The notes below the pieces were generated by a model. That model had not been told where the DNA came from, did no database searches, and saw nothing but the letters and a program-made list of their open reading frames with translations. A program made the position numbers and the translations under genes. Positions 26,136-35,700 of a stretch of 64,000 nucleotides of DNA are shown piece by piece (position 1 is the first letter of the stretch; each line of letters starts with the position of its first letter). The DNA is from Pseudomonas sessilinigenes (lineage in GTDB: Bacteria > Pseudomonadota > Gammaproteobacteria > Pseudomonadales > Pseudomonadaceae), in NCBI RefSeq assembly GCF_003850565.1, contig NZ_CP027706.1:3720001-3784000 (forward strand), written 5' to 3'.

Positions 26136-27872
26136 ATGGTCAGGATTCCAACGTATGCACAGGTCTTCGAGACGCTATGCCGTGGGGCGGGGCTGGTGAC
26201 TGCCACTGCCAATGGCCTTTCCGAGCTTCGGTCCTATGAAGGCCGGCAGCACCTGTACTACCGGGAATTGAATGGCGTGAAGCGGGGTTTGCTACCGGAT
26301 TTGCTCAGGTATCTGGTACAGGATGACCAGGTGCTGACCGCCAGGCTCCAGCACTATCTGAACCAATACGAGCATATCTTCTCGATACTGAAATCACGTC
26401 CGATCATCACTTGCCAGGATTACCCAACGGGGATCGCCCAATTCCTGGATACCTGGGTACTACCGCAGCTGGCGGTCCTTCTGCATCGGTTAAACGGCAA
26501 GCTTTCCCCGCGCACGACGCTCTATCATTTCCACGTCCTGCTGGTCAGCCACGGGGCTGGCGACCTGAAGGCTTCTTCCCTGAAGGCCTACGTAAAAAGC
26601 CTGGTTCCAGCCACGGTCGAAGCTCCGGATTTTTTCTATGCCCTGGATAAGACCAGCGATAAATCCCATAAGAAACTCTCCACGATCAACGCCGAGATCG
26701 AGAGCCTCGGGGCGGAGATTTCATCCAGCAAGCTGACTGCGGCGCAGCAGCAGGAACTGCTGGACACCATTGGCGGTGCGTACCGTGCGGCGACTGCGCT
26801 CAATCGTTTTTCCGAGATGTACAGCGCTGCCCAGGTCGATTCGAAGAGCACTTTGATAGAGCGTTTTCGTCATCACTACGAAGCCGTCTACGGGCGTCGG
26901 AAGCAGGATCGGTTGCTGATTGCGCATCTCAGACTGTTCGATGGAGTCATCGCTTCCCGCCTGTCCAGTGCCGATCAAAACCCCTACTTTGAGTACATAT
27001 TCGCTACCTTTTCACAACAAGTCGCCGCCAGGTCGATCGAGGAGTTTGAACCCCTCTACCAGCTTATGCTGGCCTCCGATGAGGACCCCAGGGACCCCGT
27101 GGTGATCGAGCAGGCGTTCGCCAGGCTGGAGCGGCATTCGGACTACCCACTGTTTGCGGCCTTTGGAGTGCAGGCACGGGCCGCCCTGACCCTGGAGGAG
27201 GGCGAGACAACGCGGGCCCTGGAACTTTATCGGAGCGTCTTGCCGTACGCGGAAAAACAGCAGTTGGGGCATCTGGGGTTCTATTCCGCGTCCTATGCCA
27301 TCGCGCTGGAAGTGATGCAGGAAACGCCCATGGCGCCCGGGTACCAGAACCCTCTGATCAGCTACAGGATCGAATCGGAGCCGCAGATCGCTGAATTGCA
27401 TGTGGCCTGGCCGACGGTTTTTACCCCATTCAATGAACAGCCTGAATGGCCCGCCCCGGTGCGAGCGGTGTTTGCCTCGATCAAGGAGTTCAACCGGGAC
27501 ATGTTGGAACTGGCGCGAATTTCCCGGGAGATCTACTGCAACCCGTTGAAGAAGCTCGACGGATTCATGGGAGCGTTCTTCCAGCTGCTTGGGGAGAAGG
27601 GCGATGAGGCCCAGTTCGGCAAGCTGATCTGCAAGGCGATCAAGAGCAAGGACAGGGCACGCTCGGTGTTGAGCATGCACACCGCCACGCCCTATGAAGT
27701 CCTGCGTGATGAACACCTGTACGCACAAACGCTGTTCGGTGGTCGCCAGCTGTACTTCCAGCTGAACCCGCACTTGCATGCGTACTACCGGTTACCGGAG
27801 GCCCACAAGAAACTCATCCTGCAGGCCCTGAGTCCGGAACGTTACCGGCAAGAGTCGCAACAGGCCGTTTGA
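26136..27872 (+). CDS. large cytosolic protein of unknown function
   Basis: A 578-residue protein without signal peptide or membrane segments. I recognise no family. The first 150 residues are mixed; RSYEGRQHLYYRELNGVKRGLLPDLLRYLVQDDQVLT stands out. Residues 150-240 contain a probable coiled coil (KTSDKSHKKLSTINAEIESLGAEISSSKL), and residues 240-420 look like helical repeats in the manner of TPR proteins (AFGVQARAALTLEEGETTRALELYRSVLPYAEKQ). The C terminus is rich in aromatic residues (LFGGRQLYFQLNPHLHAYYRLP). Codon use is somewhat less GC-biased than in its neighbours. It may be an accessory gene; the stem-loop at 27879-27902 probably ends its transcript. Confidence 0.75.
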   Translation: MVRIPTYAQVFETLCRGAGLVTATANGLSELRSYEGRQHLYYRELNGVKRGLLPDLLRYLVQDDQVLTARLQHYLNQYEHIFSILKSRPIITCQDYPTGIAQFLDTWVLPQLAVLLHRLNGKLSPRTTLYHFHVLLVSHGAGDLKASSLKAYVKSLVPATVEAPDFFYALDKTSDKSHKKLSTINAEIESLGAEISSSKLTAAQQQELLDTIGGAYRAATALNRFSEMYSAAQVDSKSTLIERFRHHYEAVYGRRKQDRLLIAHLRLFDGVIASRLSSADQNPYFEYIFATFSQQVAARSIEEFEPLYQLMLASDEDPRDPVVIEQAFARLERHSDYPLFAAFGVQARAALTLEEGETTRALELYRSVLPYAEKQQLGHLGFYSASYAIALEVMQETPMAPGYQNPLISYRIESEPQIAELHVAWPTVFTPFNEQPEWPAPVRAVFASIKEFNRDMLELARISREIYCNPLKKLDGFMGAFFQLLGEKGDEAQFGKLICKAIKSKDRARSVLSMHTATPYEVLRDEHLYAQTLFGGRQLYFQLNPHLHAYYRLPEAHKKLILQALSPERYRQESQQAV

Positions 27873-27878
27873 GCCTGG

Positions 27879-27902
27879 GCGGCGCCGCTCGTCGGGCGCC
27901 GC
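27879..27902 (+). terminator. stem-loop after the unknown 578-residue gene
   Basis: GCGGCGCC (27879-27886) pairs perfectly with GGCGCCGC (27895-27902) across an eight-base loop, seven bases after the stop codon. A weak T-containing stretch follows. Probably a terminator. Confidence 0.55.
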
Positions 27903-27992
27903 AAGCTTCATCGTTCTGTTACCCCAGTGACGTACAACTGTCATCGGCTTGGCGCATCGTGAAGCCTCCGTACTCGCATTGGGAGACTCGAA

Positions 27993-28205
27993 ATGGCCCG
28001 GCCTTACGAAGAGAGCAGCAGCGCAGTCAAGACCCGTCGTCAGCAGGAAGACCAACGCCGCATGGAATTTCGCCGTGCGATCGAGCACCGCTTCGAACTG
28101 CGTCGCCTGCAACAGGAAATCAACGACTACCCCGAGCAGGATGCCGTCAATTACTGGCAGGCCGCTCCGGCAGCTTCCCGTCAAACCGCCCAACCAGCCC
28201 GCTGA
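27993..28205 (+). CDS. small basic protein, PA3496-like
   Basis: A 70-residue, highly charged protein (MARPYEESSSAVKTRRQQEDQ, then RRMEFRRAIEHRFELRRLQQEINDYP) started at the ATG at 27993, with GGGAG upstream. The N-terminal pattern recalls the short PA3496 family, annotated as putative envelope-integrity proteins; this assignment is from memory and tentative. There is no signal peptide. Its last 59 bases overlap the 3' end of pycR on the other strand, so the tail AAPASRQTAQPAR-like sequence may be a recent extension past an older stop. Confidence 0.6.
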   Translation: MARPYEESSSAVKTRRQQEDQRRMEFRRAIEHRFELRRLQQEINDYPEQDAVNYWQAAPAASRQTAQPAR

Positions 28206-29109
28206 TCTGCACCCGTTCGCTGCGGATAAACCCCAGGAACGCATGCGCTACCGGTGACAGGCGTTTGGCTTTGGCCTGCACCAGGCACCAGCTGCGAAGC
28301 AATGGCAGCTCTTCGACCGGCAATTCGATCAAGCCGCCGGTCGCCAACTCAAGGTTCAGGGCGTGGCGCGTCAACAAGGCCACGCCCAGGCCTGCCCGGA
28401 CGCACTCGCGTTGCGCTTCTGCCGACGACACTTCGAGGATCTGGGTGAAGTGCACGCGCTTCTCCTTGAAGTACTCCTCGCAGGCCAGGCGAGTGCCGGA
28501 GCCCTGTTCGCGCAGTACCAGGGTGTAGGGCTCCAGGTCTTGCAAGCGCAGGGCTCCCATATGGCTCAGGGGGTGGTCCGGGGGCGCCACGGCGACGATC
28601 GGGTTGTTCAGGAATGGCAGGAATTCCAGCTCCATGTCCTGGGGCACCATGGACATGATCACCAGGTCGTCGCGGTTGTCGGAAAGGCGGCGGATCACCT
28701 GGGCGCGGTTGACCACGGTCAGCTGCAGGTGGACTTCCGGGTGCTGGCGCTTGAAGGCGGCGAACAGGTGCGGCACGAAGTACTTGGCGCTGGACTCCAC
28801 GGCCAGCTTGAGCTGGCCTTGCAGCGAACCCTGCATGTCGGAGAGCTGCATGTCGAGGTTCTCCAGGCGCCCGAAGATGTCCCGGCTGGCCCGTTGCAGG
28901 GCTTCGGCGGCTTCGGTCATGTAGAGCTTCTTGCCGACATAGTCGAACAGCGGCTGGCCGATCAGCTCCTCGAGCTGGCGGATCTGCAGGCTGACCGCCG
29001 GCTGGGTCAGGGACATTTCCTCGGCGGCCCGGCTGTAGGAGCGTAGATCGCAGACTTCGTTGAAGATCTGCAGCTGGCGCAATGTCAGGCGCATCAAGGA
29101 TTTACGCAT
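28147..29109 (-). CDS. pycR: LysR-family regulator PycR
   Basis: A 320-residue LysR-type regulator, divergent from pycA. The N-terminal winged helix is clear (MRLTLRQLQIFNEVCDLRSYSRAAEEMSLTQPAVSLQIRQLEEL broken across residues 6-50), followed by a substrate-binding domain from about residue 95. Its position beside the two pyruvate carboxylase genes matches pycR of P. aeruginosa, which controls the carboxylase operon and affects virulence there. Likely target is the 190-bp divergent spacer, which holds the ATAAGT/ACTTAT palindrome at 29146-29161. Its 3' end overlaps the convergent small gene. Confidence 0.9.
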   Translation of the reverse strand: MRKSLMRLTLRQLQIFNEVCDLRSYSRAAEEMSLTQPAVSLQIRQLEELIGQPLFDYVGKKLYMTEAAEALQRASRDIFGRLENLDMQLSDMQGSLQGQLKLAVESSAKYFVPHLFAAFKRQHPEVHLQLTVVNRAQVIRRLSDNRDDLVIMSMVPQDMELEFLPFLNNPIVAVAPPDHPLSHMGALRLQDLEPYTLVLREQGSGTRLACEEYFKEKRVHFTQILEVSSAEAQRECVRAGLGVALLTRHALNLELATGGLIELPVEELPLLRSWCLVQAKAKRLSPVAHAFLGFIRSERVQISGLVGRFDGKLPERPASN

Positions 29110-29145
29110 GCTTCAAGGGCTCGCACCGGGGCTGGAGGCAAAACT

Positions 29146-29161
29146 ATAAGTCTTTACTTAT
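29146..29161. promoter_or_regulatory. palindrome in the pycR-pycA spacer
   Basis: ATAAGT-CTTT-ACTTAT, a perfect 6-4-6 inverted repeat 37-52 bases before pycR and about 140 before pycA, in an AT-rich stretch of an otherwise GC-rich spacer. A candidate PycR operator; spacing is close to but not exactly the T-N11-A of LysR sites. Confidence 0.5.
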
Positions 29162-29298
29162 GGTTGTCCCAATAATTATTGATTTTTGTTAATCCCTTCG
29201 CGGAGCTAGTGTGTCGCTGCGACTGACTTGAAACATTTGGTCACGCGCCGACTCGGTCTAGCGGGTCGTTTGTTTCAACGGCTCAAGGGAAACTCCAA

Positions 29299-30714
<1,416 letters not shown>

Positions 30715-30715
30715 A

Positions 30716-30800
30716 TGCAGCCGCAAGCTGCGAGCCACAAGCGACAGGACAAAGCAGACCGGCTTTGTCTTGGAGCTTGCAGCCTGAAGCTTGTCGCTAA
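30716..30800. repeat. REP-like element between pycA and pycB
   Basis: The intercistronic gap holds related palindromic units: GCAGCCGCAAGCTGCGAG near its left end and GCTTGCAGCCTGAAGCTTGTCGCT-type sequence (30776-30800) near its right end, with AAGCGACA/TGTCGCT complementary. This resembles short repeats found between genes in P. fluorescens and may protect or balance the two messages. Confidence 0.45.
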
Positions 30801-30812
30801 GAGGAGATAAGA

Positions 30813-32621
30813 ATGTCCAAGAAGATCTTTGTTACCGACACCATCCTGCGTGACGCCCACCAGTCCTTGCTGGCTACCCGCATGCGCACCGAAGACATGC
30901 TGCCGATCTGCGACAAGCTCGACAAAGTCGGCTACTGGTCGCTGGAGGTCTGGGGCGGCGCGACTTTCGACGCCTGCGTGCGCTTCCTCAAGGAAGACCC
31001 GTGGGAGCGCCTGCGCCAGCTGCGTGCGGCACTGCCCAACACTCGCCTGCAAATGCTCCTGCGCGGCCAGAACCTGCTGGGCTACCGCCACTACAGCGAC
31101 GACGTGGTCAAGGCCTTCGTGGCCAAGGCCGCGGTCAACGGCATCGACGTGTTCCGTATCTTCGACGCCATGAACGACGTGCGTAACCTGCGCGTGGCCA
31201 TCGAAGCGGTGAAGGCCGCCGGCAAGCACGCCCAGGGCACCATCGCCTACACCACCAGCCCGGTGCACACCATCGAGGCCTTCGTGGCCCAGGCCAAGCA
31301 GATGGAAGCCATGGGTTGCGACTCGGTGGCGATCAAGGACATGGCTGGCCTGCTGACGCCGTTCGCCACTGGCGAGCTGGTCAAGGCGCTGAAGGCCGAG
31401 CAGTCGCTGCCGGTGTTCATCCATTCCCACGACACCGCCGGCCTGGCCGCCATGTGCCAGCTCAAGGCCGTGGAAAATGGCGCCGATCATATCGACACCG
31501 CCATCTCCAGCTTCGCCTGGGGCACCAGCCACCCGGGCACCGAGTCCATGGTCGCGGCCCTCAAGGGCAGTGAGTTCGACACCGGCCTGGACCTGGAGCT
31601 GTTGCAGGAGATCGGCCTGTACTTCTACGCCGTGCGCAAGAAGTACCACCAGTTCGAAAGTGAATTCACCGCGGTGGACACCCGGGTGCAGGTCAACCAG
31701 GTGCCGGGCGGGATGATTTCCAACCTGGCCAACCAGCTCAAGGAGCAGGGCGCCCTCAACCGCATGAACGAAGTGCTGGCGGAGATCCCGCGGGTGCGTC
31801 ACGACCTGGGCTACCCGCCGCTGGTGACCCCGACTTCGCAGATCGTCGGCACCCAGGCGTTCTTCAACGTACTGGCCGGCGAGCGCTACAAGACCATCAC
31901 CAACGAAGTGAAGCTCTACCTGCAAGGCGGGTACGGCAAGGCCCCGGGTGAGGTCGACGAGAAGCTGCGGCGCCAGGCCATCGGCAGCGAAGAAGTGATC
32001 GACGTGCGCCCGGCCGACCTGCTGAAGCCGGAAATGACCAAGCTGCGCGGTGAGATCGGCGCATTGGCCAAGTCCGAGGAAGACGTGCTGACCTATGCGA
32101 TGTTCCCGGACATCGGCCGCAAGTTCCTCGAGGAACGTGAAGCCGGGACCCTGGTGCCGGAAGTCCTGTTGCCGATCCCCGAGGCCGGTGGCGTCAGCAA
32201 GCCGGGCGGCGAGGGCGTGCCGACCGAATTCGTCATCGACGTCCACGGCGAGACCTACCGCGTCGACATCACCGGTGTCGGCGTCAAGGCCGAAGGCAAG
32301 CGCCACTTCTACCTGTCCATCGACGGCATGCCGGAAGAAGTGGTGTTCGAGCCCCTCAACGAGTTCGTCGGCGGCGGCAGCAGCAAGCGCAAGCAAGCCT
32401 CTGCACCCGGCCATGTCAGCACCACCATGCCGGGCAATATCGTCGATGTACTGGTCAAGGAAGGCGACGTGGTCAAGGCCGGCCAGGCCGTGCTGATCAC
32501 CGAAGCCATGAAGATGGAGACCGAAGTCCAGGCGGCCATCGCCGGCAAGGTCGTGGCCATCCACGTGGCCAAGGGCGACCGGGTCAACCCGGGCGAGATC
32601 CTGATCGAGATCGAAGGCTGA
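30813..32621 (+). CDS. pycB: pyruvate carboxylase subunit B / OadA-type carboxyltransferase with biotinyl domain
   Basis: Transfers the carboxyl group from biotin to pyruvate, giving oxaloacetate for anaplerosis. The 602 residues hold an HMGL-like TIM barrel (about 1-275; FVTDTILRDAHQSLLATRM, with VAIKDMAGLL and FIHSHDTAGLA supplying metal ligands), the PYC/OADA conserved region (about 295-470), a short linker (GGGSSKRKQASA) and a biotinyl domain whose target lysine is in EAMKMETEV. GGAG precedes the ATG. Often annotated as oxaloacetate decarboxylase alpha; with pycA beside it and no beta/gamma membrane subunits, pyruvate carboxylase is the right function. A strong terminator follows. Confidence 0.93.
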   Translation: MSKKIFVTDTILRDAHQSLLATRMRTEDMLPICDKLDKVGYWSLEVWGGATFDACVRFLKEDPWERLRQLRAALPNTRLQMLLRGQNLLGYRHYSDDVVKAFVAKAAVNGIDVFRIFDAMNDVRNLRVAIEAVKAAGKHAQGTIAYTTSPVHTIEAFVAQAKQMEAMGCDSVAIKDMAGLLTPFATGELVKALKAEQSLPVFIHSHDTAGLAAMCQLKAVENGADHIDTAISSFAWGTSHPGTESMVAALKGSEFDTGLDLELLQEIGLYFYAVRKKYHQFESEFTAVDTRVQVNQVPGGMISNLANQLKEQGALNRMNEVLAEIPRVRHDLGYPPLVTPTSQIVGTQAFFNVLAGERYKTITNEVKLYLQGGYGKAPGEVDEKLRRQAIGSEEVIDVRPADLLKPEMTKLRGEIGALAKSEEDVLTYAMFPDIGRKFLEEREAGTLVPEVLLPIPEAGGVSKPGGEGVPTEFVIDVHGETYRVDITGVGVKAEGKRHFYLSIDGMPEEVVFEPLNEFVGGGSSKRKQASAPGHVSTTMPGNIVDVLVKEGDVVKAGQAVLITEAMKMETEVQAAIAGKVVAIHVAKGDRVNPGEILIEIEG

Positions 32622-32653
32622 TCCACGGCCTTCATCTGTAACGCTTTACCTCG

Positions 32654-32679
32654 GGGAGGCTACGGCCTCCCTTTTTTTT
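32654..32679 (+). terminator. intrinsic terminator of the pycAB operon
   Basis: GGGAGGC-TACG-GCCTCCC stem-loop (32654-32671) followed by eight T residues, 33 bases after the pycB stop. Confidence 0.93.
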
Positions 32680-32770
32680 GCCTGTCATTCGGGGCTACGG
32701 CTCTCGGTCTGGTCGAGGGGTCGTCATGAAATCCGCTGTATTTCCGGGCGCTTTCGGCGAATTTAGTAAG

Positions 32771-32867
32771 TGTATTTAAATACAGATCTATTCTCGATTA
32801 TTGTTATATATCTGCATTAAAATGCATATTTGTGCTGATCAGTATGATCGGAGTGCATTAAATTGCA
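32771..32867. promoter_or_regulatory. three phased operator palindromes upstream of the HipA/HipB-like pair
   Basis: Three related 14-mers: TGTATTTAAATACA (32771-32784, perfect), TGCATTAAAATGCA (32813-32826) and TGCATTAAATTGCA (32854-32867). Their starts are 42 and 41 bases apart, close to four helical turns. A -10-like TATGAT lies at 32843-32848, so the last two boxes would cover the -35 and the start site. The AT-rich block contrasts sharply with the surrounding DNA. They probably bind the HipB-like protein, with or without HipA, for autoregulation. Confidence 0.7.
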
Positions 32868-32876
32868 GGTAATAAG

Positions 32877-34190
32877 ATGTATCGGCTGACGCTGCAACTC
32901 TACCGTTCGGGGGCATGGACCGACGCCATGACCCTTTGCTTCGACAAGCCCGAGGAGGGCTTCAACAGCCCGTGCAGCTTCGGTTATGTGCGGCAGTATC
33001 TGGTGGATAACCTGGAGTCGGTCGCCAGTCCGTTGGCCTGCTCGGTCAGTGGGTCGCTGCCCTTGGGCTGGGAGCCGATACGCGAATCCCGGGCTCCGGC
33101 ATTTCTCTATGACATAGCCCCGGCCGGCGATGCCCGGCGTTTCTTGCTCGGCCATATCGGTCGCGAGTGCCCTGCGGGCGTCGCTGCCGAGCTGTTCCTG
33201 TTGGCTCGGGCGACCGCCGCTCCCATCGGTCATCTGCGCATCAAGGAATCCCTGGTCGGTTTGGCCGGGCGGCCCTTGCAAGGGTTTTGCCGGGAGGCGG
33301 TGGTGGCCGGCGACCAACGTTTCGTCGAGTACATGCATGAGCAGGGCGCAGCCAGGGGCGCCGGTGGCGAGGCGCCCAAGCTGTTGCTGACACAGAACCG
33401 GGCCGGCTTGCTGTATCCCGATGCACTGCTGGAGGACGCCGCTGCAGCCCAGCACTGGCTGGTTAAGTTCCCTCGTAACCGGGCCGCCCAGAACGACTGT
33501 GACATCCTCAGGAGCGAGTTCCACTACTACCGCGCCTTGCAGCAGTTGGACATCGAGACCGTTCCTGCGGCCGGCCTGGCCCTGGAGGAGGGACACGTGC
33601 CCAGCTTGTGGTTGCCGCGTTTCGACCGTCGTGTCGGCCCGGCAGGCGTCGAGCGCTTGGCGCTGGAGTCGATCTATTCGCTGGCAGGGTTGGTGGGCTA
33701 CGACCAGGGCATGCGCCATACCGAAGTGCTGGGGACCCTTGCCGAGCTGTGGCGAGCGGCGGGGCAGGAGGCCTCGATTCCCGAGCTGGTGGCCGACTAC
33801 CTGCGCCGGGAGCTGATCAACAAGATCCTCGGCAATCCCCATAATCATGGGCGCAATATCGCGGTGATCCGCGATGAAGACGGTGTGCGCCTGGCCCCGA
33901 TCCATGACCTGGCCCCCATGGTGATGGATACCGCGGGAATTGCCCGTGCCACCAAGTGGCCCGGACGAATGGAAGTGGCCGGCGAGGTGGACTGGCGCCT
34001 GGTCTGTGCCAGCCTGCGGCCGTTGCTCGATCCTGAGTTGGCCCTGGCGCACCTGCGCGAGGATGCCGAGCGCCTGCGCGCCCTCCCGGACCTGCTCGAT
34101 GCCGGAGGCCTGCCGGCGGCCACCATGAACCATCCAGGTGTCCACCTGCGTCACCTGGACCGACGCCTGCAAGAGTGGGGATTGCGATGA
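32877..34190 (+). CDS. HipA-family kinase-fold protein with altered catalytic motif
   Basis: A 437-residue HipA-like protein of the Ser/Thr-kinase fold; characterised members phosphorylate aminoacyl-tRNA synthetases and cause growth arrest. The glycine-rich nucleotide loop (RGAGGEAPKLLL, near residues 160-171), the lysine in HWLVKFP near residue 197 and the metal-binding D344 in IHDLAPMV are present. The catalytic loop, usually GNxDxHxxN, reads G319-N-P-H322-N-H324-G-R-N327: histidine replaces the catalytic aspartate, which is one base change from GAT. Activity is therefore doubtful. The toxin gene comes first and overlaps the HipB-like gene by 4 bases (ATGA), the reverse of E. coli hipBA. 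Three operators lie upstream. Confidence 0.87.
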   Translation: MYRLTLQLYRSGAWTDAMTLCFDKPEEGFNSPCSFGYVRQYLVDNLESVASPLACSVSGSLPLGWEPIRESRAPAFLYDIAPAGDARRFLLGHIGRECPAGVAAELFLLARATAAPIGHLRIKESLVGLAGRPLQGFCREAVVAGDQRFVEYMHEQGAARGAGGEAPKLLLTQNRAGLLYPDALLEDAAAAQHWLVKFPRNRAAQNDCDILRSEFHYYRALQQLDIETVPAAGLALEEGHVPSLWLPRFDRRVGPAGVERLALESIYSLAGLVGYDQGMRHTEVLGTLAELWRAAGQEASIPELVADYLRRELINKILGNPHNHGRNIAVIRDEDGVRLAPIHDLAPMVMDTAGIARATKWPGRMEVAGEVDWRLVCASLRPLLDPELALAHLREDAERLRALPDLLDAGGLPAATMNHPGVHLRHLDRRLQEWGLR

Positions 34191-34486
34191 GTACAGCCCT
34201 GGACGAACGCGCTGGATTGATCGACGACATCCAGCAGGAGCTGGCCACCGGTCGCTTGCCGCTCGGTGATGCGGTACGACGCCTGCGCACCGAGGTCACC
34301 GGGCTGCACCAGAGCCAGTTCGCCAAGATGTGCCGGATTTCCTTGCGGACCCTGGTGCACATCGAGCATGGCGACGGCAACCCGACCCTCAAGTCGATGA
34401 ACGCGGTGTTCAGGCCCTTCGGCATGCAGATGGGAGTGGTGAAGGTGCAGCGAGCCAGTCGCGCCCGAGCCCTGCCAGGCGATTGA
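34187..34486 (+). CDS. HipB-like helix-turn-helix antitoxin/regulator
   Basis: A 99-residue protein, started at the ATG that overlaps the HipA-like stop (ATGA). The core is an XRE-type helix-turn-helix at about residues 25-80: LGDAVRRLRTEVTGLHQSQFAKMCRISLRTLVHIEHGDGNPTLKSM (given here by its landmarks QSQFAKMCRIS and IEHGDGNPTL), ending FGMQMGVVKV. As in other HipB-type proteins it should dimerise, bind the upstream palindromes and mask HipA. Being encoded second it may be translated less efficiently than usual for an antitoxin. The pair probably arrived by horizontal transfer, given its AT-rich promoter. Confidence 0.87.
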   Translation: MSTALDERAGLIDDIQQELATGRLPLGDAVRRLRTEVTGLHQSQFAKMCRISLRTLVHIEHGDGNPTLKSMNAVFRPFGMQMGVVKVQRASRARALPGD

Positions 34487-34522
34487 GGACACCCGCTGCG
34501 CATGGGGCGCGGCGGGTACCGT

Positions 34523-35209
34523 TCATTGCCCCGGGATCTGCTCCCGGCACTGCGCCAGACTCCTCAACTGCCCGTGCGGGCCCTGGTTGGCATCGCCCAG
34601 CCACTGCTCGAAACCCTTGGCGATGGCCGGCCATTCCGAGTCCAGGATCGAGAACCAGGCGGTGTCGCGGTTCTGCCCCTTGGCCACCATGTGCTGGCGG
34701 AACACGCCCTCGAAACTGAAGCCCAGGCGCTCGGCCGCATAGCGCGAGCGGGCGTTGGCGTTGTTGCACTTCCATTCCAGGCGCCGGTAACCCATGGCGA
34801 AGGCCTCCTGGGCCAGCAAGTACACCGCCTCGGTGCTCTTGGGCGAGCGCTGCATCGGTGCGCCGAAGGTCACGTGGCCGATCTCGATGCGGCCGTGGGC
34901 CGGGACGATGGACATCAGGCTGAGTACACCCTGGGCCTGGCCTGTGGCGAGATCGATCACGGTGAAGAAGTACGGGTCGCTGCTGCGTTCATGGCCTGCC
35001 AGCCAGGCGTCGAAGGCCGGGCGCTCGGGGTAGGGGCCGTAGGGCAGGAAGTCCCAGAGCACGGGGTCGGCGTCCGGGCCTTGAAGGGCCTGGAACAGCT
35101 CATCGCCATGGCGCGCCGGGTCGAGTTTCTCCAGGCGGATGAAGCGCCCTTGCAAGAGGGTGGCCGAAGGGGCAGGGGCGCCTTGCCAATCGGTGAGGGA
35201 AGTCGACAT
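34523..35209 (-). CDS. GNAT acetyltransferase, RimJ/RimL type
   Basis: A 228-residue acetyltransferase of the larger RimJ-like group. Landmarks: LQGRFIRLEKLDPARH at the N terminus, IEIGHVTFGAPMQRSPKSTEAVYLL (acetyl-CoA binding region, about residues 110-134) and GYRRLEWKCNNANARSRYAAERLGFSFEGVFRQH, a signature of RimJ/RimL-family proteins that modify N-terminal or small-molecule amines. It is third in a leftward series paiB-GNAT-GNAT, whose genes are 20-25 bases apart, suggesting one transcript. The substrate is unknown; the divergent MocR gene may control it. Confidence 0.87.
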   Translation of the reverse strand: MSTSLTDWQGAPAPSATLLQGRFIRLEKLDPARHGDELFQALQGPDADPVLWDFLPYGPYPERPAFDAWLAGHERSSDPYFFTVIDLATGQAQGVLSLMSIVPAHGRIEIGHVTFGAPMQRSPKSTEAVYLLAQEAFAMGYRRLEWKCNNANARSRYAAERLGFSFEGVFRQHMVAKGQNRDTAWFSILDSEWPAIAKGFEQWLGDANQGPHGQLRSLAQCREQIPGQ

Positions 35210-35229
35210 TCAATGGCTCCTGGGCAGGT

Positions 35230-35676
35230 TCACAGAGGTTTGCGGAACTGGATGAAGCCTGGGCGTTCGGCGATGCGCTCGTAGAGCTGGATGGCCGTGG
35301 CGTTGGTTTCGTGGGTCAGCCAGTGGACCTTGGCGCAGCCGTCCTGCTTGGCCTGGGTGTAGACGAACTCGATCAGCTTGCGACCGACTCCGGTGCCGCG
35401 CTGTTGCGGGGCCACCAACAAGTCTTGCAGGTAGCAGGCGTTCTCGATGCTCCAGTTGGAGCGATGGTAAATGAAATGCACCAGGCCCACGGCGTGTTCG
35501 CCATCCCAGGCCAGGGCGGCATGGGTCGGCTCGCTGGTATCCAGCAAGCGCTGCCAGGTGCTCTGGGTCACGGCATCCGCCAGTTCGGTCTCGTAGAACC
35601 GCAGGTAGGCCTGCCACAGGGGCAGCCAGGCGGCGTGGTCGGCGGCGGTGACGGGGCGGATCTGGATCTGGCTCAT
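35230..35676 (-). CDS. GNAT acetyltransferase
   Basis: A 148-residue single-domain acetyltransferase. YLQDLLVAPQQRGTGVGRKLIEFVYTQAKQDG at about residues 85-115 is the acetyl-CoA pyrophosphate-binding motif A (Q/R-x-x-G-x-G), preceded by VGLVHFIYHRSNWSIENAC. The N-terminal QIQIRPVTAADHAAWLPLWQAYLRFYE fits polyamine- or amino-acid-acetylating GNATs. It is in the same short series as the paiB gene, and in Bacillus PaiA/PaiB pair an acetyltransferase with this flavoprotein, so a polyamine substrate is possible but unproved. Confidence 0.87.
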   Translation of the reverse strand: MSQIQIRPVTAADHAAWLPLWQAYLRFYETELADAVTQSTWQRLLDTSEPTHAALAWDGEHAVGLVHFIYHRSNWSIENACYLQDLLVAPQQRGTGVGRKLIEFVYTQAKQDGCAKVHWLTHETNATAIQLYERIAERPGFIQFRKPL

Positions 35677-35700
35677 GAAGGCTCCTTGATTGTTGAAGTA

